64,000 nucleotides of DNA from Moniliella sp. 'wahieum'. Lineage: Eukaryota; Basidiomycota; Moniliellomycetes; Moniliellales; Moniliellaceae. Within the stretch, counting starts at the first letter, position 1. Every line of letters starts with the position of its first letter. Position numbers and translations under genes: made by a program. Positions 11,904 to 23,980 of the stretch are shown in pieces. The DNA lies in contig RSEE01000151.1 in NCBI GenBank assembly GCA_003971905.1, positions 54,205 to 118,204 of the forward strand, read 5' to 3'. The notes below the pieces were generated by a model. It searched no databases, had not been told where the DNA came from, and saw nothing but the letters and a program-made list of their open reading frames with translations.

Positions 11904-14900
11904 TCATGGCGACGCCAGCCGCAACTGCGAGTCGAGCGAGGAAGCGTACCGCGTGTGGGTGTACGTGTACGTAGGTGCCTGTGCCTGTGCCTGTGCCTGT
12001 GGGTGCGCATCGGCCTGTGCCCAGGCGCCACCAGGGGCAGGCTGTGGACCCGACGGCCGGCGGCGGACAGACCAGGGCGAGAGCGGGTGGGGCTCCAGCC
12101 GAGCCGGCGCCGGGGCAGGGGGCGAAGCGGAAACGGACATGGAGTGGTCGTGCAGGGAGAGGACGCTATCGCGGGTAGGGTACGTGTGGACCGACATGCC
12201 ATCCTCCTTCTTGTCCTGCTTGTCCTGCTTGGCTGATGGCGAGGCGGGGGAAACCGAGTGGAGCGAGATGGAGGAGGACGACGACGAAGGCGTATGCGGA
12301 GGCGAAGACCTAGTTGGAGGCCAGTGCGGCTGGGCCAACGGGTGGGACAGGCCCCCCCTGCGCGGTGGGATGCACAATGCCGGGTGAGGAGGACCGGGGC
12401 GGAGGAGCGCCAGGTGCGGATGCCTGAGCTGCAACGGGCGGGAGCGGGGTCGGGAGCTGCAGCGGGAGAAGGAGTGGGAGCCTGCGCCGTGGGCAAATGT
12501 ACGGGTAAGGGCGCGGGTTGGGGTGAGCCCCAAAGCGTTTCCAGCCCTTGCGTTTCTGCGGCGGGTTAAAAGGCCCATGGATCTGGGGAAGGTCCTGGCG
12601 ACCATCCAGGTCGTACAAGTTGAGCTTGGTCAGTGCCTTGACGCCCCTGACCTCGAAAGGGTACGGATCCTTGCCCTGCGCCGCCAAGGCCATCGCCTTA
12701 GCTTCTAAAGCACGGGCGCGGCGAACGCGACGGCGCGCTTCGGCCTCCAGGCCGCGCATCAGCTGCGCATGCACCACCTCCTTCTTCTTGGTCTTGTTGC
12801 CGCCAATCCAGATAAGCAGGCCAGCCAGCGCGTTGCACGACAGGGAACACGAGATGATCATGGCGGTCAAGACGGTGGGCCGGTGGTGGTACTCGATGCC
12901 CCACGTCACACCGCACAGCGCCCCTTGCAACAACGAGTGCATATCGGACAAAATCACAATTGCTACCGCCAGGTTGGCACTGAACGCGCGATGGGTCTCC
13001 GTCTCGTGGTAGCGGTAATAGTTGTGCGCCCAGCGGAACTTGCGTTGCTGGTACACCAGCTCACTCTCGTCCGCCAGCGACAACATCGCCGGCTCGGCAT
13101 CGGCCGGCACGGCATAGGCCACCCGCCCACCCGGATTGTCCACCATAAACGCCGCTCCCGTCGCGAGCGCATCGGCTGTCCCGCCCACGGACGTGCTCGG
13201 GCTAAAGGAGACGGTGGCCAGGCGCGTGGTGCTTGCCGAGGCAGCGGAACCGAGGCTTTGGTCGTACTTGGCATTCGGGCTGGCGTTGGAATCGGGCGAG
13301 GCCAAATAGGAAGCTGCAGCACCGGGCACGATTTGAGGTGCACGGTACTCGGACCGAGACCGGACCAGCACATAGGGCCGTTCCGTCGCGGGCGTGCTGG
13401 CCCTGTCGGCACGACTAGGGCTGTTGAGGGATGAGGAAGCAAGCGAAGCATCTTCGTCGGGCAAGAGCGGCGTCGTGGACGGGGGCCGAGCGGGAGGCTG
13501 CACCACGTGCGTGTTGATCCTCTCCAGCGGAGGCCGGTCCGGGTGCGGGAGAGTAGACTGGCTTGGGTACGCGGCGGACCCGGACGAGGGCGGATACTGG
13601 GCTAGGTCGCCGCCCTCAGCCAGATCGGGCATGGAAACGGCCACGGGCCGATCGCCCTGAGCCTCACGAGAAGTGAGCGGCGATGGCGGTGTGGCCGAAC
13701 GGCGGTAGCGAGTGACAGGGGGTGACGACGCGAGGCACGAAGAAGACGCGAGAAGACGGAAGACTTGGGAGGCGCGTCTGGTGGCGCCGCCAAATCGACC
13801 GTCTGCTGGGCTGCAACCGAATTGATCGAGGTCAGAGATAGTCCCCCTCCCGTCCGGTTCGTAGAGTGGAACCCTCCCGAGCCTGAGCCCACCAGGCCAA
13901 ACTCAGATGCAGGCAGCCGATGCCGACGCACTGTGCTGGGTCACCGCCACCGCCACCGCGGCCGCTTCCTCTGCCACGCGCATTTCCGCCTGCGCCGTGG
14001 TGTCATGGCGGACACGGTCATGGATGCCGGCTTTGTCCTGTGCTTGCTTTTTGCGATCTCGCCGCTGTTGCGCGGTCAGGGAAACCTTGCTCCCTGCTTT
14101 CTGGGCGTGGGACAGCTCATCCTGAGCCGCTTGAGCTGCCTCGGCGGGAGGCAGATGACGGCGACGGTTGGTGTCATACAGGCGATAGGCATACGACCGG
14201 GGCAAGTCGTTGGGGTCCTGGAGCGGTGGCAGGCCCAGCTCTTTGCGCCGACGGAGCGCACGCAAACGGTAGCGGGTAATGCGGAAGATACGATACGAGT
14301 CCCGGGCGCGGGAGGGTGCCAAGAGAAATCCGGTCAGGTTGAACAAGACACAAAGAATCTTGTCGCACCGCTCAATCCATAATCGTCGGTTGGGTGGGTT
14401 CCACCAATGCACAATCAAAATAAAGATGGCGATACCCCAGGAAGCGATAAGCAAGCCATAAAGAACCATCAAGAAACCCATGGCTGCAAGACGACCAAGA
14501 GTGTCAACGGGCTTGAAAACATGAAAAGAAGGGAAAAGAGGGGTGAGGGAAACATACGTGTTTTCAAATACCTGCCAAAGCCAATCAGCCCACGGCGGAA
14601 CCGTTCACGAGGCGACATGAGGCGAGCAATAGCGGCTTCGACGGCTGCGTCTTCTTCGGCCTGTTCCTCGGCCAGGCGAGCGTCCTGTTATACTGGTCGC
14701 TGAGCAAAAGTGGCCCTTGACTCTCGTCCGGGCCAAAGTATTGGTGGTGCCCGACTCATCGGCAGTGCGGCCTTCCAAAGGAGAGCCGTCCTTGGGAAGC
14801 TGGGGAAGCTGGGTCTGCAAGATTTCGTCTGGCAACGGTTGCGGAGCAAGGCGAGGATTGGGTAGGGGGCATCGAGAGGCCGGGTAGTCATAGTGTCCAG

Positions 14901-15615
14901 GTCAAGAGAGACCTTGCTGTCTCCAGCATTCCCCTCAGGGGATAATGGGGTGCGAGGGCACCAATGGGTCAGAAGGGTGGAAAAGGCATGTTCGGGCATG
15001 GGAGTAAGAGGGTCAGGATACGGGACGGTTCGGTTGGCGCCAGCTGCGCTCGACTGACTCGTCCGTCGTCCAATGGATCCTTTGCGACGGCTAAAGGAGG
15101 GGGCGTGTGGACGAAAGCGTCCGTGATGGCTAGCTGTTGAGTTGCGGCGCGAGGAAGGCATGGATGGGTTGCCAGACACATTGCTCAGTCGATGGGCATC
15201 CTCCTCCTCCTCGTCCGCAGATGCTTGGGACCAAGTCGTTCCACGACGGGATCGGGGGCGGTGGAGGGAGGGCCCAAAAAGAACGCCTTGGATGTTGCTC
15301 CAAGTGTTCAGGGTCGCGTATGCGGGATCAACAACGTCCCCACATCCGCCTCCTGGGCACGCTCGGCCTCCGCATCGGCGGCGGCCTCGGCACGAGACTC
15401 GTTGCTGGTATGGGCGCGAGTGCGCATGCCCCGGAAGCCACCGTGGCGGGGGAAGCTGGGGAAAGAGGAGGATTGGTCTGTGTGTTGGGGGCGTGGGGCG
15501 CGAAGTGGGGCGGAGCAGCCAAGAGGGAGGGGGTGGTGGGACTGGGGGCTTCGCTGGCAAGCTCCGGATCGGCCGGAAGCGGCGGGGGCGCCGGCGCCGG
15601 CGGGCTGACGGTCAT
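11904..15615 (-). CDS. DUF2985-family integral membrane protein
   Basis: Uncharacterised fungal membrane protein. The start MTVSPPAPAPPPLPAD (ATG 15613-15615) leads a long disordered N-terminal region with a Ser/Arg-rich stretch (HAPSFSRRKGSIGRRTS), an acidic patch and WSNIQGVLFGPS. Next comes MSPRERFRRGLIGFGRYLKT, then an intron (14484-14557, GTATGT..GCAG), then the membrane core: MGFLMVLYGLLIASWGIAIF, a second span in DKILCVLFNLTGFLLAP, and after a 350-residue low-complexity loop the pair ANLAVAIVILSDMHSLLQGA and VLTAMIISCSLSCNALAG followed by LLIWIGGNKTKKKE. The block 'D-x-N/H-S-hydrophobic-C-G-V-x-W...P...LLIW-x-G-G-x-K-T-K-K' is what I know of DUF2985. A charged, Ser/Pro-rich C-tail ends at 11904. 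The span of about 1,200 codons is longer than usual because of the low-complexity insert. Several one-base breaks (near 15400, 14700, 13900, 13660 and 12430). Confidence 0.75.
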
Positions 15616-18600
15616 GGCGGTGTGGGGGGGGGGGGGAGGAGGGGCAGGCAAGGCGTGTGGCGGGCGCGCTGCCGGCCTGGCGTATGTGCCGCTGGCCCGG
15701 GGGTAGTAGGAGGGGGTGGGGGGGCGGAGCGGGAGTTGGAGCGGACAGGGAGGCGGTGGAGGGAGGGAGGGAAGGCGGAGTGGTGGCGAGGGCGGTGAGG
15801 ATGGCAGCACCATCAGAGCATCATCACCCACCCAGAATCCGCTCGTAGGCGGACGCGTCAAGCGTCGCAATAAGGAGGCAGCCAGTACGCTCGTGTGCCT
15901 CGCTTGGGCCGCAGCGGCCAGGCACTAGCCCAGCCAGCAGTCACGCGTCATGCATCATGCATCGCTCAGCCATCCATAGCACCCTGCCTGCTCCCCCGCA
16001 TGGCGCCACTGTGCGCCGGCCATGGACGGACTGGACCCTGCGCCGGCCGCGCTCAGCTGAGCAGCGCCCCAGCGAGGCACCGCTGGGCGCAGCGGATGCT
16101 CCGGCAAAGACAATGTCAGCAACCTCAGCTGGCAGGCAGCCTGCCCCGCCGCTCTTCTCCTCTCGCCGCGCCAGCTTCCCCGCCGTCGTCACCGCACCCA
16201 TCGAGCGTCGCATCGGCTGATGCGCCCCGCCACACCCGCTGCAGTGGCCCCTCGCCCGGGCCGTCCGCGGTGGCGGCGTCTTGCGCCGGGCAGTCACTAG
16301 CTTCACTCTAGCCATCCTAGTCATCGGCGTTTGGTGCTATCATTATGTGTCAGCGCCCAGTCGGCCCTCAGGCCCTCACGCCCTCACGCCCCAGCCCTCA
16401 GCGCCTCGGAGCTCAGCTCAGCCAGCGGGCCGCAGCAGCGGCCCTCCCACCGCCACGGGGACTAGGGACGGCTGTATGAGTGGGTGGGGGCATCGTGCAT
16501 CCTCCTCTGGTTTGGAGAGCAGCTCTATCAGGCGGTGGGATACATAGAATGTGTTCTTTTTCTCCAAGGAGCAATATGCCCAGATGGACCTGTGGACGTG
16601 GGTTGCTCGTGCCGTTACACACATGATGCATGATAGGTTGCACGAACAGGAACGTTGGTTGGCGCTTCGCCTGCTCTCTCACAGACCCGAAAGTGCTAGG
16701 GTGCTCAGCACTCCCGCTGATTGTTCCAACAGCGACCGCGTGACTGTAGTACTGGCACCGGAAGACTGTGTCATAGAAGGTCATAGCGTCCGGGTCACCA
16801 GAGTTGTCGGTGACCGGTGAGCTTCACACGCCATTTTCCATTTATAAGTGCGACGGTCAGCCTGAACGCTCAGCCTGAGCGCCTGAGCTCGCAATAACGC
16901 CCAATTCCTAAGGCCTACGAGCCGAACGGCCTAAAGCCAGAAGGCCCTCAGGGAATGAACTCACGGTGGCTCAGACCCAGGCCGCAAGCAAATGAGTCAG
17001 AGGAAAATGATTCATGACAGGCAAAAAGATGAAGGAAATTCATTGAATTCAAAATCACTGATCGATCTCATCGAACCCATCCATCAAAGGGGCCCTTGGG
17101 GCAACGCGCTTCCCCATGGTCAGTACGTCAGTGTCAGTGGGTACGTGGACCGTAGAGGGGGAGTCAGTGTGGGGAACACCAATGATTAATGAGCAGGGAT
17201 GTGACGTTGACGCTGACGCTAACGAGCTCTTCTCTGAGATCTCAGCCCTGGGCTGAGCGCTCAGGCTGAGCACCCTACTGGGCCTGAACGCCTCTATTGA
17301 ACGTTGAACGTACTGAACGTTGAACACGCTCAGCTCGCCGAGCGCCCGAGCGCCTCTTGCCTGTGGCGTGGCCAGGTGGTGGGCAGCTTCATACCCACCG
17401 CAGCAGTATTTATAGCAACCGACACTCGGAAAGGCTAGGCCTTGGAAATTGGACAGATACTTACTTGCACGGTACGGGCCCACTGGCTACGTACCTCGCC
17501 GACACACCACACCCTCTCGGGCCAAGCCCTACCACTGCGGTGACATATGTGCGGGTGACATGTGATGTGTGATATGACGTGACGGGCCGGAGCACACGAG
17601 CCTCAGAGCGTCCAGCGGCTCAGCACTGAAACTGAACTCGGCCTCAGCGCCTCAGCCTGCGAGCCGCTCGGCCGGCACACCGCAGCACCCCACGGCACAC
17701 CTGGCCCACCAGCCCACCGTCGCCATTCCGCCTCCATTCCGCTGCCCAGCCCCTCCTCACGTGACCATCCTCGCTTTTTGTTAACTGCACCTGGAATCAA
17801 CCTTCAAGTCCAGCCTCAGGCTCCTCAAGCGTCAAGAAGCAAAGGACCACTTGTTGCGCCATCCCAAAAGGGACATGCTATACGAGACTTTCTGCGGGGT
17901 TCAACGTTCAGTTCAGCGTTGCTCACGCTACCAGGTGGCTGCGCCTCAGGGCGTGGGACCCTCAGGGCCTCAGCCCCAGGCCCTAGTCAAGCAGCCTCAG
18001 ATCCTCTCAGAGCCTGCGGATCTATGTACCACAGTGACGTAATATCCTCCACCCCATCTGTCCAGCGCACATCCCCTTGGTCTCGTCCGTTTCCGGCTCA
18101 GAAATATATATACCCCCTCTCTGGGCCGTACATAGATGGGTATATGGGGTCCATTTGTTATCAGTCCGCATTGACCTCAGCCATCTCACGTCAGCTGGCT
18201 CTTTTCTCAGCCGGATATGTCGTTGGCTTGAGCTGCTGGGAGCACTGGGCGCTGAAGTATAACAGGGGGCGTATGTGTTGAACCGATATACGTGTTGAGC
18301 TTTTGAGATCTGAGATGAGTACTGAGTTCTCAACGACGTTGTCAGCTGAGTACACTGAGCACCTGAGTTATCCAGAGAAAAATCTGGAGTGATCGTGACC
18401 TATCGAAAGGGAATACGTAGAGAGAGGGAGAGTTGTATACGAAGGGGAAGCTAGGAAAGTCCGGAGTGCGATCTGCGATCAGATATATTGATGAGATTGG
18501 CAATACAGTTGTGGCCAAAATCGTTGTCAGCACGACACACACATGACTGGAAGAGATCTGCAGTCCGGATGGTCCTCAAAGGCGATGCAAATCGCACTAG

Positions 18601-19739
18601 TGATGGCGGTGGTCTAAGACCTAAAAGCCAAGCAGCAACGCCTACACAGGAACATCAAGCAAATAGCTGCCACCAGGGGCTAAGCTGTGCAAAACAAAAG
18701 GAGAGAGAGACAATTGTCACGGGCCAAGACGGGCTTGGCAAGCCCAGCGAAGCCTACGCGTGTGCCCTCCTTCCTAACCCCGTCCCCAAGTTGGTCATGG
18801 GGTCAGATCTCAGAGTCGATCTGATCCGATCTCAGACCTCAGCTGAGGCCCGTCCGCTCTGCCCAGCAATAGACCGCGCTCCCGGATTCGACTCAGTGTG
18901 TTCGATCGCGGCTGGCAAGACTGCCAGGGCGTCGATTCCCACAGTTCAATGTTTCCCTTTTCGTCCTTGTCTGGTTCCAGTGGTTCGTGCTTTTCCCATA
19001 CGGTCCATTGGCGTGTCCCCCTACTACTACTCTCTCCTCCTCTCGCCAATTGATCAAGCCAGTACAGAAATATCCTCTCTCCTTAGTTGCTCCTCCAGCT
19101 CCCGTCTTCATCTCTCCGCCCCTCAGTCAACCCAGTTTGCGCGTGCCTCGCAGCCGTGCCACGCCGAAGTCCAGCTCAGTTGATGAGTCGCGTGTGATCC
19201 CGTCTCCATCCACGCCGCCCCCACAGTCTCCTCGTCCAGCTCCAGTCCGGCAGGGTAGGTCCTCCGCTGCCACTCCGCTACCCTGAGCCCGAAGGCTTCA
19301 CTGGACACGCTACTGCCGCCGAAGCGGGTGCTACGCAGCCTTGCCACACTGGCAGCCGCGTCTGCTTTACGCCGAAAGGCCTCTCCTTGTGCCTAGCCCC
19401 CGCTCGGACCCACTAATAAGCACAGCGCGTACCTACCGTGAAATCGACCTTAGGACCTCCGAGGGATTGCACCCCGAACCTCCCCGGGCGGTCTCCCTGG
19501 CGGTGCTCCGGTCCGTGACTAGAATAATGGAACTCCTAGGCCTGATGAGAAGGGACTGAAGGTACGTTGGCCAAAGCACACGAGCCACCCGATGGCCCAA
19601 CACGACTGTTGAACCTTTTCTGGATCAACTACGAGATGGGGTTGAGCTTTTGGAAATGGTTTCCAAGAGGCCTTTTAGAAACAGTATATGTTTGGTTTTC
19701 CCTTCTGTCACCGCTTTCTTCACTCGTTTTGTGGGCGGG
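15616..19739. other. Gene-free spacer, about 4.1 kb, rich in CTCAG/CTGAG and TTGAACG motifs
   Basis: No gene is supported. The DNA is dominated by degenerate short motifs: CTCAG/CTGAG clusters at 16365-16435, 16855-16890, 17235-17345, 17640-17665, 17940-18015 and 18300-18370, and TTGAACG-type units at 17295-17330. Scattered TATATA strings (for example 18105-18115) have no coding sequence downstream. A polypyrimidine stretch precedes 19100. It borders the decayed retroelement and is probably repeat-derived heterochromatin or old insertions. Confidence 0.5.
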
Positions 19740-22700
19740 CTCCGACTCCCCCGGGGAGAGAGTAACCATCAGTGAGGACACACGGGAACTGGTGGGTGTG
19801 GGGGTGCTCGAGTGGTGGGAGGACAAGTTGTAGGCACACGCGGCCGTCGTCGAACCAAGTGGAATGCTGTTCGTCGAGGTAACAGCGGAGGTACTGTTCG
19901 AGGACCTGGTTGAGGCACTCGGTATGGGCGTCGGTCTGGAGGTGCAACGCGGGGCTGACGCTCGACTTGGTACTCAAGTCGGCACACAAGGCTTGCCAGA
20001 AGTGGCTCGTGAAGACCGGCCCCCGACCACTCACCAGATCTCGGGGAAGGTCATGGTAGCGAAAACAGGGTGTACAAACTGGGGTGCGACCTGTGGCGTG
20101 GTGTCCGTCGTGTAGGCGGGGGAATGAAGTGACCCATTTTGCCGAACCGATCCACCACACCATCAAAATCGCGTTCGTAACTGTTGGATCGGGGGAGCTG
20201 GGCAATGTGGTCCATCGACAAGTGGGACCACGGGCCTGGGGGAGGGAGGAGGAAGGGGCTGAAGGAGTCCGGCGGGATGGTAGCGAGGCGCTTTGGTCCG
20301 TTGATAGCGGTCGCACGAGCGCACGTAGCCCATACGTAGGCTGACAGGGGGGCCACCAATATTGAGCGCAAACACGGACCAGCGTCTTGTCACACCTTGG
20401 TGGCCCTCCAAGGCCAAGTCGTGGGCTTGATTGGGGATGGCAGCGCGGATCTGCGGGTCGCCGGGGATGTGGACCTGGATACAACGCCACAAAAGACCTT
20501 CGCGGACCGTCAAGTCATCATGGCGGGGTGGATGTGGAGTCGTGGCAAACGGGACCAAGGAGGATCGCGGGGCACCAGTTGGGGAATGCGCTGTCGGATC
20601 TCGTCGGTAGACACGCGCCCCACCACCGGTGTACCTGGGTCCGCGGCCAAGAGATTGAGGGCGGCTGCAGAGCGCTCGGACACGGGATCCACTGGCAGTA
20701 CCTGGGGTGCTGCGTTGGCGGGTCGGGACCCTTCAGCGAGATCGGGATGGCGCAACAGCCCATCCGCCGCACCATTCTTCGGTCCGGCACGGTACACCAT
20801 AGCAAGGCGGTAGGGGGACAGGGTCTGGGGCCATAGGCCCTGGCGGCGGTTCAACAGGCGCGGGGACGGAAGAAAGTAGCAATGACCTTATGGCCTGTAA
20901 GTACTTGGACAGTCTCAACACTTTCAACGTAGCGGTGCCACACATCCACGGCCACCACGATAGCCAGCACCTCCTTTCCGGACGGACGAAGTCCAGATCC
21001 GCCACGGTGAACTTTTGCGAGCATGGCAGGCGACTAGCCGCCGACCACCGTTCACACATCCTGCTGGGCGAGCACCTCGCCAAACGCCACGTCCGAGACG
21101 ACGGTCTCGAGGCGGAGGGGACGAGTGGGATCAAAATGTGGCAGAGGATGTGGGGCGAGGCAAAGAGGCGCTTGAGCTTCGCAAACGCCTCTTCGCAGGC
21201 TGATGCGGCCCAAGAACAAAATCGCTGGACCTTGCTGTGAGAGGTCGGACAGTGGAGCCGAGATATGGGCAAAAAACGGACAAAGTGACGGTAGTAGTTG
21301 GCCAAGCCGAGGAAACTGTACTTGAAAAGGCCTTCTGGGTGTTGGCCACGACCGAATCGAGTCGACCTTGAAGGGGTCCATCCCGACCCCGTGAGACGAA
21401 ACGGCGTAGCCCAGGTACTCGGGCGGGAGGTGTGGAACAGACACTTGTCGGGGTTGAAGTAGAACTAGGCCCGCTGGAGGCGCCGGAGGACCTCGGAACG
21501 TGGCACTCGTACTCCCTCTCGTTAGTCGAAAACATGAGGATGTAGTCAAGATATATATGCAAGGACCGAGACGTCGAGGGGGTTTTCGCGGAGGATGTCT
21601 CGTTCATCATAATATATGCCTTGGAAGGCGGTAAGGGCGTTGCAGAGGCCAAACGGCGTCGTAACAAGGGATTCAAAGTGCCCGTCCCGAGTGCGGAAGT
21701 CAGTCTTACTCTCGTCGCCTTCTCCAACCCGCAACAAGTTATACGCGCCATGGAGGTTGAGCTTTGTGAAGATGCGGGCGCCGAGAGGATATCCAACGAG
21801 TCGCTAATCAGAGGCAGGGCCAGCCGGGTTTTGACACCGTAACTGAGTTATGGAGCGCCCGATAGTCCACGCCAGGCGCAGCGAGCCGCCCTTTCTTTTT
21901 ATAAAGGACGCCCGCGCGGAAGTGAGAGACTTGAACGGACGGATGAAACCTGAAGCTAGGTTCTCCTCGATCCATTGGGACAAAGCCTGCATTTCTATCG
22001 TCCGTCGACAAAATTAAAGAGGAAGAGATGAAAGAAGATGGGGGGGGCGCTGGGGACAAGACCGATGGCTTGGTTTGCGGCACAATGGGCGGGAAGCGTC
22101 TTAGCCCCTGGCTTGGAAAAGGCGCTGCGGAAAGAGTGGTAGCGGGAGGGACCGTGTGGTGGTCGTGCTCGAGGTGCTCGGGTGTGTCAAACCGGGAACA
22201 TCGGCTCGGGACCGTCAGCGACTGCGACGCACGAGAGAGACGGCCAACTCGGGCTCGGGCGGGAAATGGGACGTTTGCCATTGTCACAGTTGGGGCTAAG
22301 GCGAGGGAGACCAGGATCGGACTAGGCCAAGGGGTGTAGCAATCGTTCGTGAGGAAGAAGCAAGAACAGAGGACATGGTGCGAAGTGGAAGGAACAGGGA
22401 AGGAGCGAGACGCTCGAGACGAAGAAATTGGAAATGGGAGCGAGATCAGCCAAACTATGACAGCCATTGCCTCGGATTTCCTAACCATCCCGAGCTCAAA
22501 ATGCTCCAGAGAGAGAAGGTCAATAGGCGGTCCAGACCGAGAAGGCAGGGACGGACGCGGGCCAGAGAGCGCAGAGGACAGGGGTAATGGGAAGAGGCTG
22601 CGTGCCGCGCAAGGGGGAGTGGGGCGAAGTGGGGAAGGAGGGGAAGAGTGGACGGGCTGGGAGGGAACCGTGGAGGAAAAAGGAATCGAGTTGACAGAGG

Positions 22701-23130
22701 AGGACGGGGTGGTGGTACATGGGGACGTGGACTTGGGCCGGGCCCGGGCTGATCCTGGTGCTGGTGCTAGTGCCGGTGCTGGTGCTGGGTCTGAGGCACG
22801 GTCATGAATAGCATATGGAGATATCACGACACTGCAACTTTATTATCAAAACGAAGAGTGTGCAAGGGGTAGTCGGCGCTGGGGTTGTGAGTTTCAAGGA
22901 AGGGGAGACCGAGGATGAGGGGGCGGTGGAGGGATGCGAGGGAAAACTCCTCAATCGACACATGCATGGGAGCCACCGCTTGGATCACCAGATCGTATAG
23001 GAAATGGGACGCCCGTCCACCACCCTGACGACCAAATGCGCCGGCAGCGTGCGAGCAGCCACAGGCCATGCCGGCGGGCAAAGCCATGGTCCATGAAGAT
23101 GCTGTTCAGAACAGAGTCGACCAAAAGGCG
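19740..23130 (-). pseudogene. pol remnant of the Ty3/gypsy element (PR-RT-RNaseH-IN)
   Basis: Polyprotein remnant in which every enzymatic domain is recognisable but none is intact. The protease active site reads DSV where DSG or DTG is expected. The RT catalytic box near 21545 reads YLDY where Y-x-D-D is expected. The integrase segment before FTSHFW reads SGRGPVFTS where the second catalytic Asp (SDRG) is usual. The Glu of the DDE triad region (NQVLEQYL context) is still discernible. Losses of this kind exclude activity whatever the assembly errors. It belongs to the Metaviridae-type elements common in fungi. Confidence 0.8.
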
Positions 23131-23239
23131 GTGACCGGCATCGGGACGAAGGGAGATGGAGACAAGGAACCAGGATATGCAGATGGACGAGTACCGTGAA
23201 AGACCGAGAGGAGGGGAACAGGGCCCCACGGCCGCCTCA

Positions 23240-23980
23240 GACAGAATCAGCCGGGCCGGGACCGGGGAGGCGGCGGGGAGACTTGAACATGTTGGGGCAC
23301 TCGTCAATGAGGTGGTCACGGGAGCCGCAGTAGAAGCACGCGCATTGAACACTGCGTTCGGGGTGCGCCGGGCCGCCGCTTCGGCAGTGGTAGTGGCGGC
23401 GCTGAGGTCCATATGGGGTCGGTCTCGGGGGATGGCGGCCGAAACCAACTATGATTGCCGCCCGATTCCGAGGAAACTGCTGTACCGTGAGCGCCCAGCA
23501 AGTAGGATTGGTCCATGTCAATGGCCTCTGTGTGCAGTTCTGCGAAACTGATCCGTCCAAAGTGAGCCGGCTCGTGGTGGGAGGCGATTGCGTCACGTAC
23601 CCGCGGCTTCAAACCGTATATAGGAAGTTCCAGTAGCTTCCTCATCCGACACGTTGGAGTTCCAGCGACGCAGCAGGACCGTGAACGTATAGCGGGATAG
23701 TCCACCGCAGATCCCGTCTGCCGGAGACGACGATACTCCTCAAACGCCTTCTGCTCCTGATTGCGCTCGCCCTACTGCTTCAGAAAGGCTGCACGAAACG
23801 CAGCCCATTATGACTGAAGGCGGGCGAAGTGCGCGCCTGCAGAGGAATAACCACATCCGAACCGAACCGCTCCACCCAACTCGGTCGTTGGCTCGGTAGG
23901 CAATGGAGATGGTATTATTGAAGAGCGATATACTATATACTATAGTATGAGTATAGACCTGAGTAGGCTGTGATAGCAAT
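23240..23980 (-). pseudogene. gag remnant of the Ty3/gypsy element
   Basis: Capsid-like fragment followed by a nucleocapsid zinc knuckle of C-x2-C-x4-H-x4-C form (CFYCGSRDHLIDEC). An in-frame stop lies before GERNQEQKAFEEYRRL and several frame changes follow, so the frame is dead. The phrase YGLKPRVRDAIASHHEPAHF matches the usual gag C-terminal capsid region. Upstream of it, AT-rich DNA at about 23920-23960 (TATACTATATACTATAG) may belong to the old leader or an LTR. Confidence 0.7.

Larger units (their letters stand above)
19740..23980 (-). mobile_element. Degenerate Ty3/gypsy LTR retrotransposon (gag-pol), LTRs not identified
   Basis: On the minus strand the canonical order gag, protease, RT, RNase H, integrase can be read in fragments. 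Gag at about 23980-23240 includes a retrotransposon gag block (KAFEEYRRLRQTGSAVDY) and a CCHC zinc knuckle CFYCGSRDHLIDEC near 23300-23340. Protease at about 23130-22830 reads LVDS followed by ILGLPFLETHNP. A variable Pro/Ser-rich spacer lies at about 22800-22030. RT runs from 21990 (WIEENLASGFIRPFKS) to about 21250, RNase H to about 20750 (YRAGPKNGAADGLLRHPD) and integrase from 20560 to 19740 (HQGVTRR zinc-binding part, QTDAHTECLNQVLEQYLR core). Many stops and frame changes and altered catalytic residues show it is inactive. The left end stops within the integrase C-terminus. I found no matching terminal repeats, so it is truncated or very old. Confidence 0.88.

Noticed and set aside
21808-22827. 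339-codon frame as an independent gene
   Set aside because: It ends in RT sequence (VLYKKKG, VDYRALHNSV) and is the variable protease-RT linker of the gypsy element.
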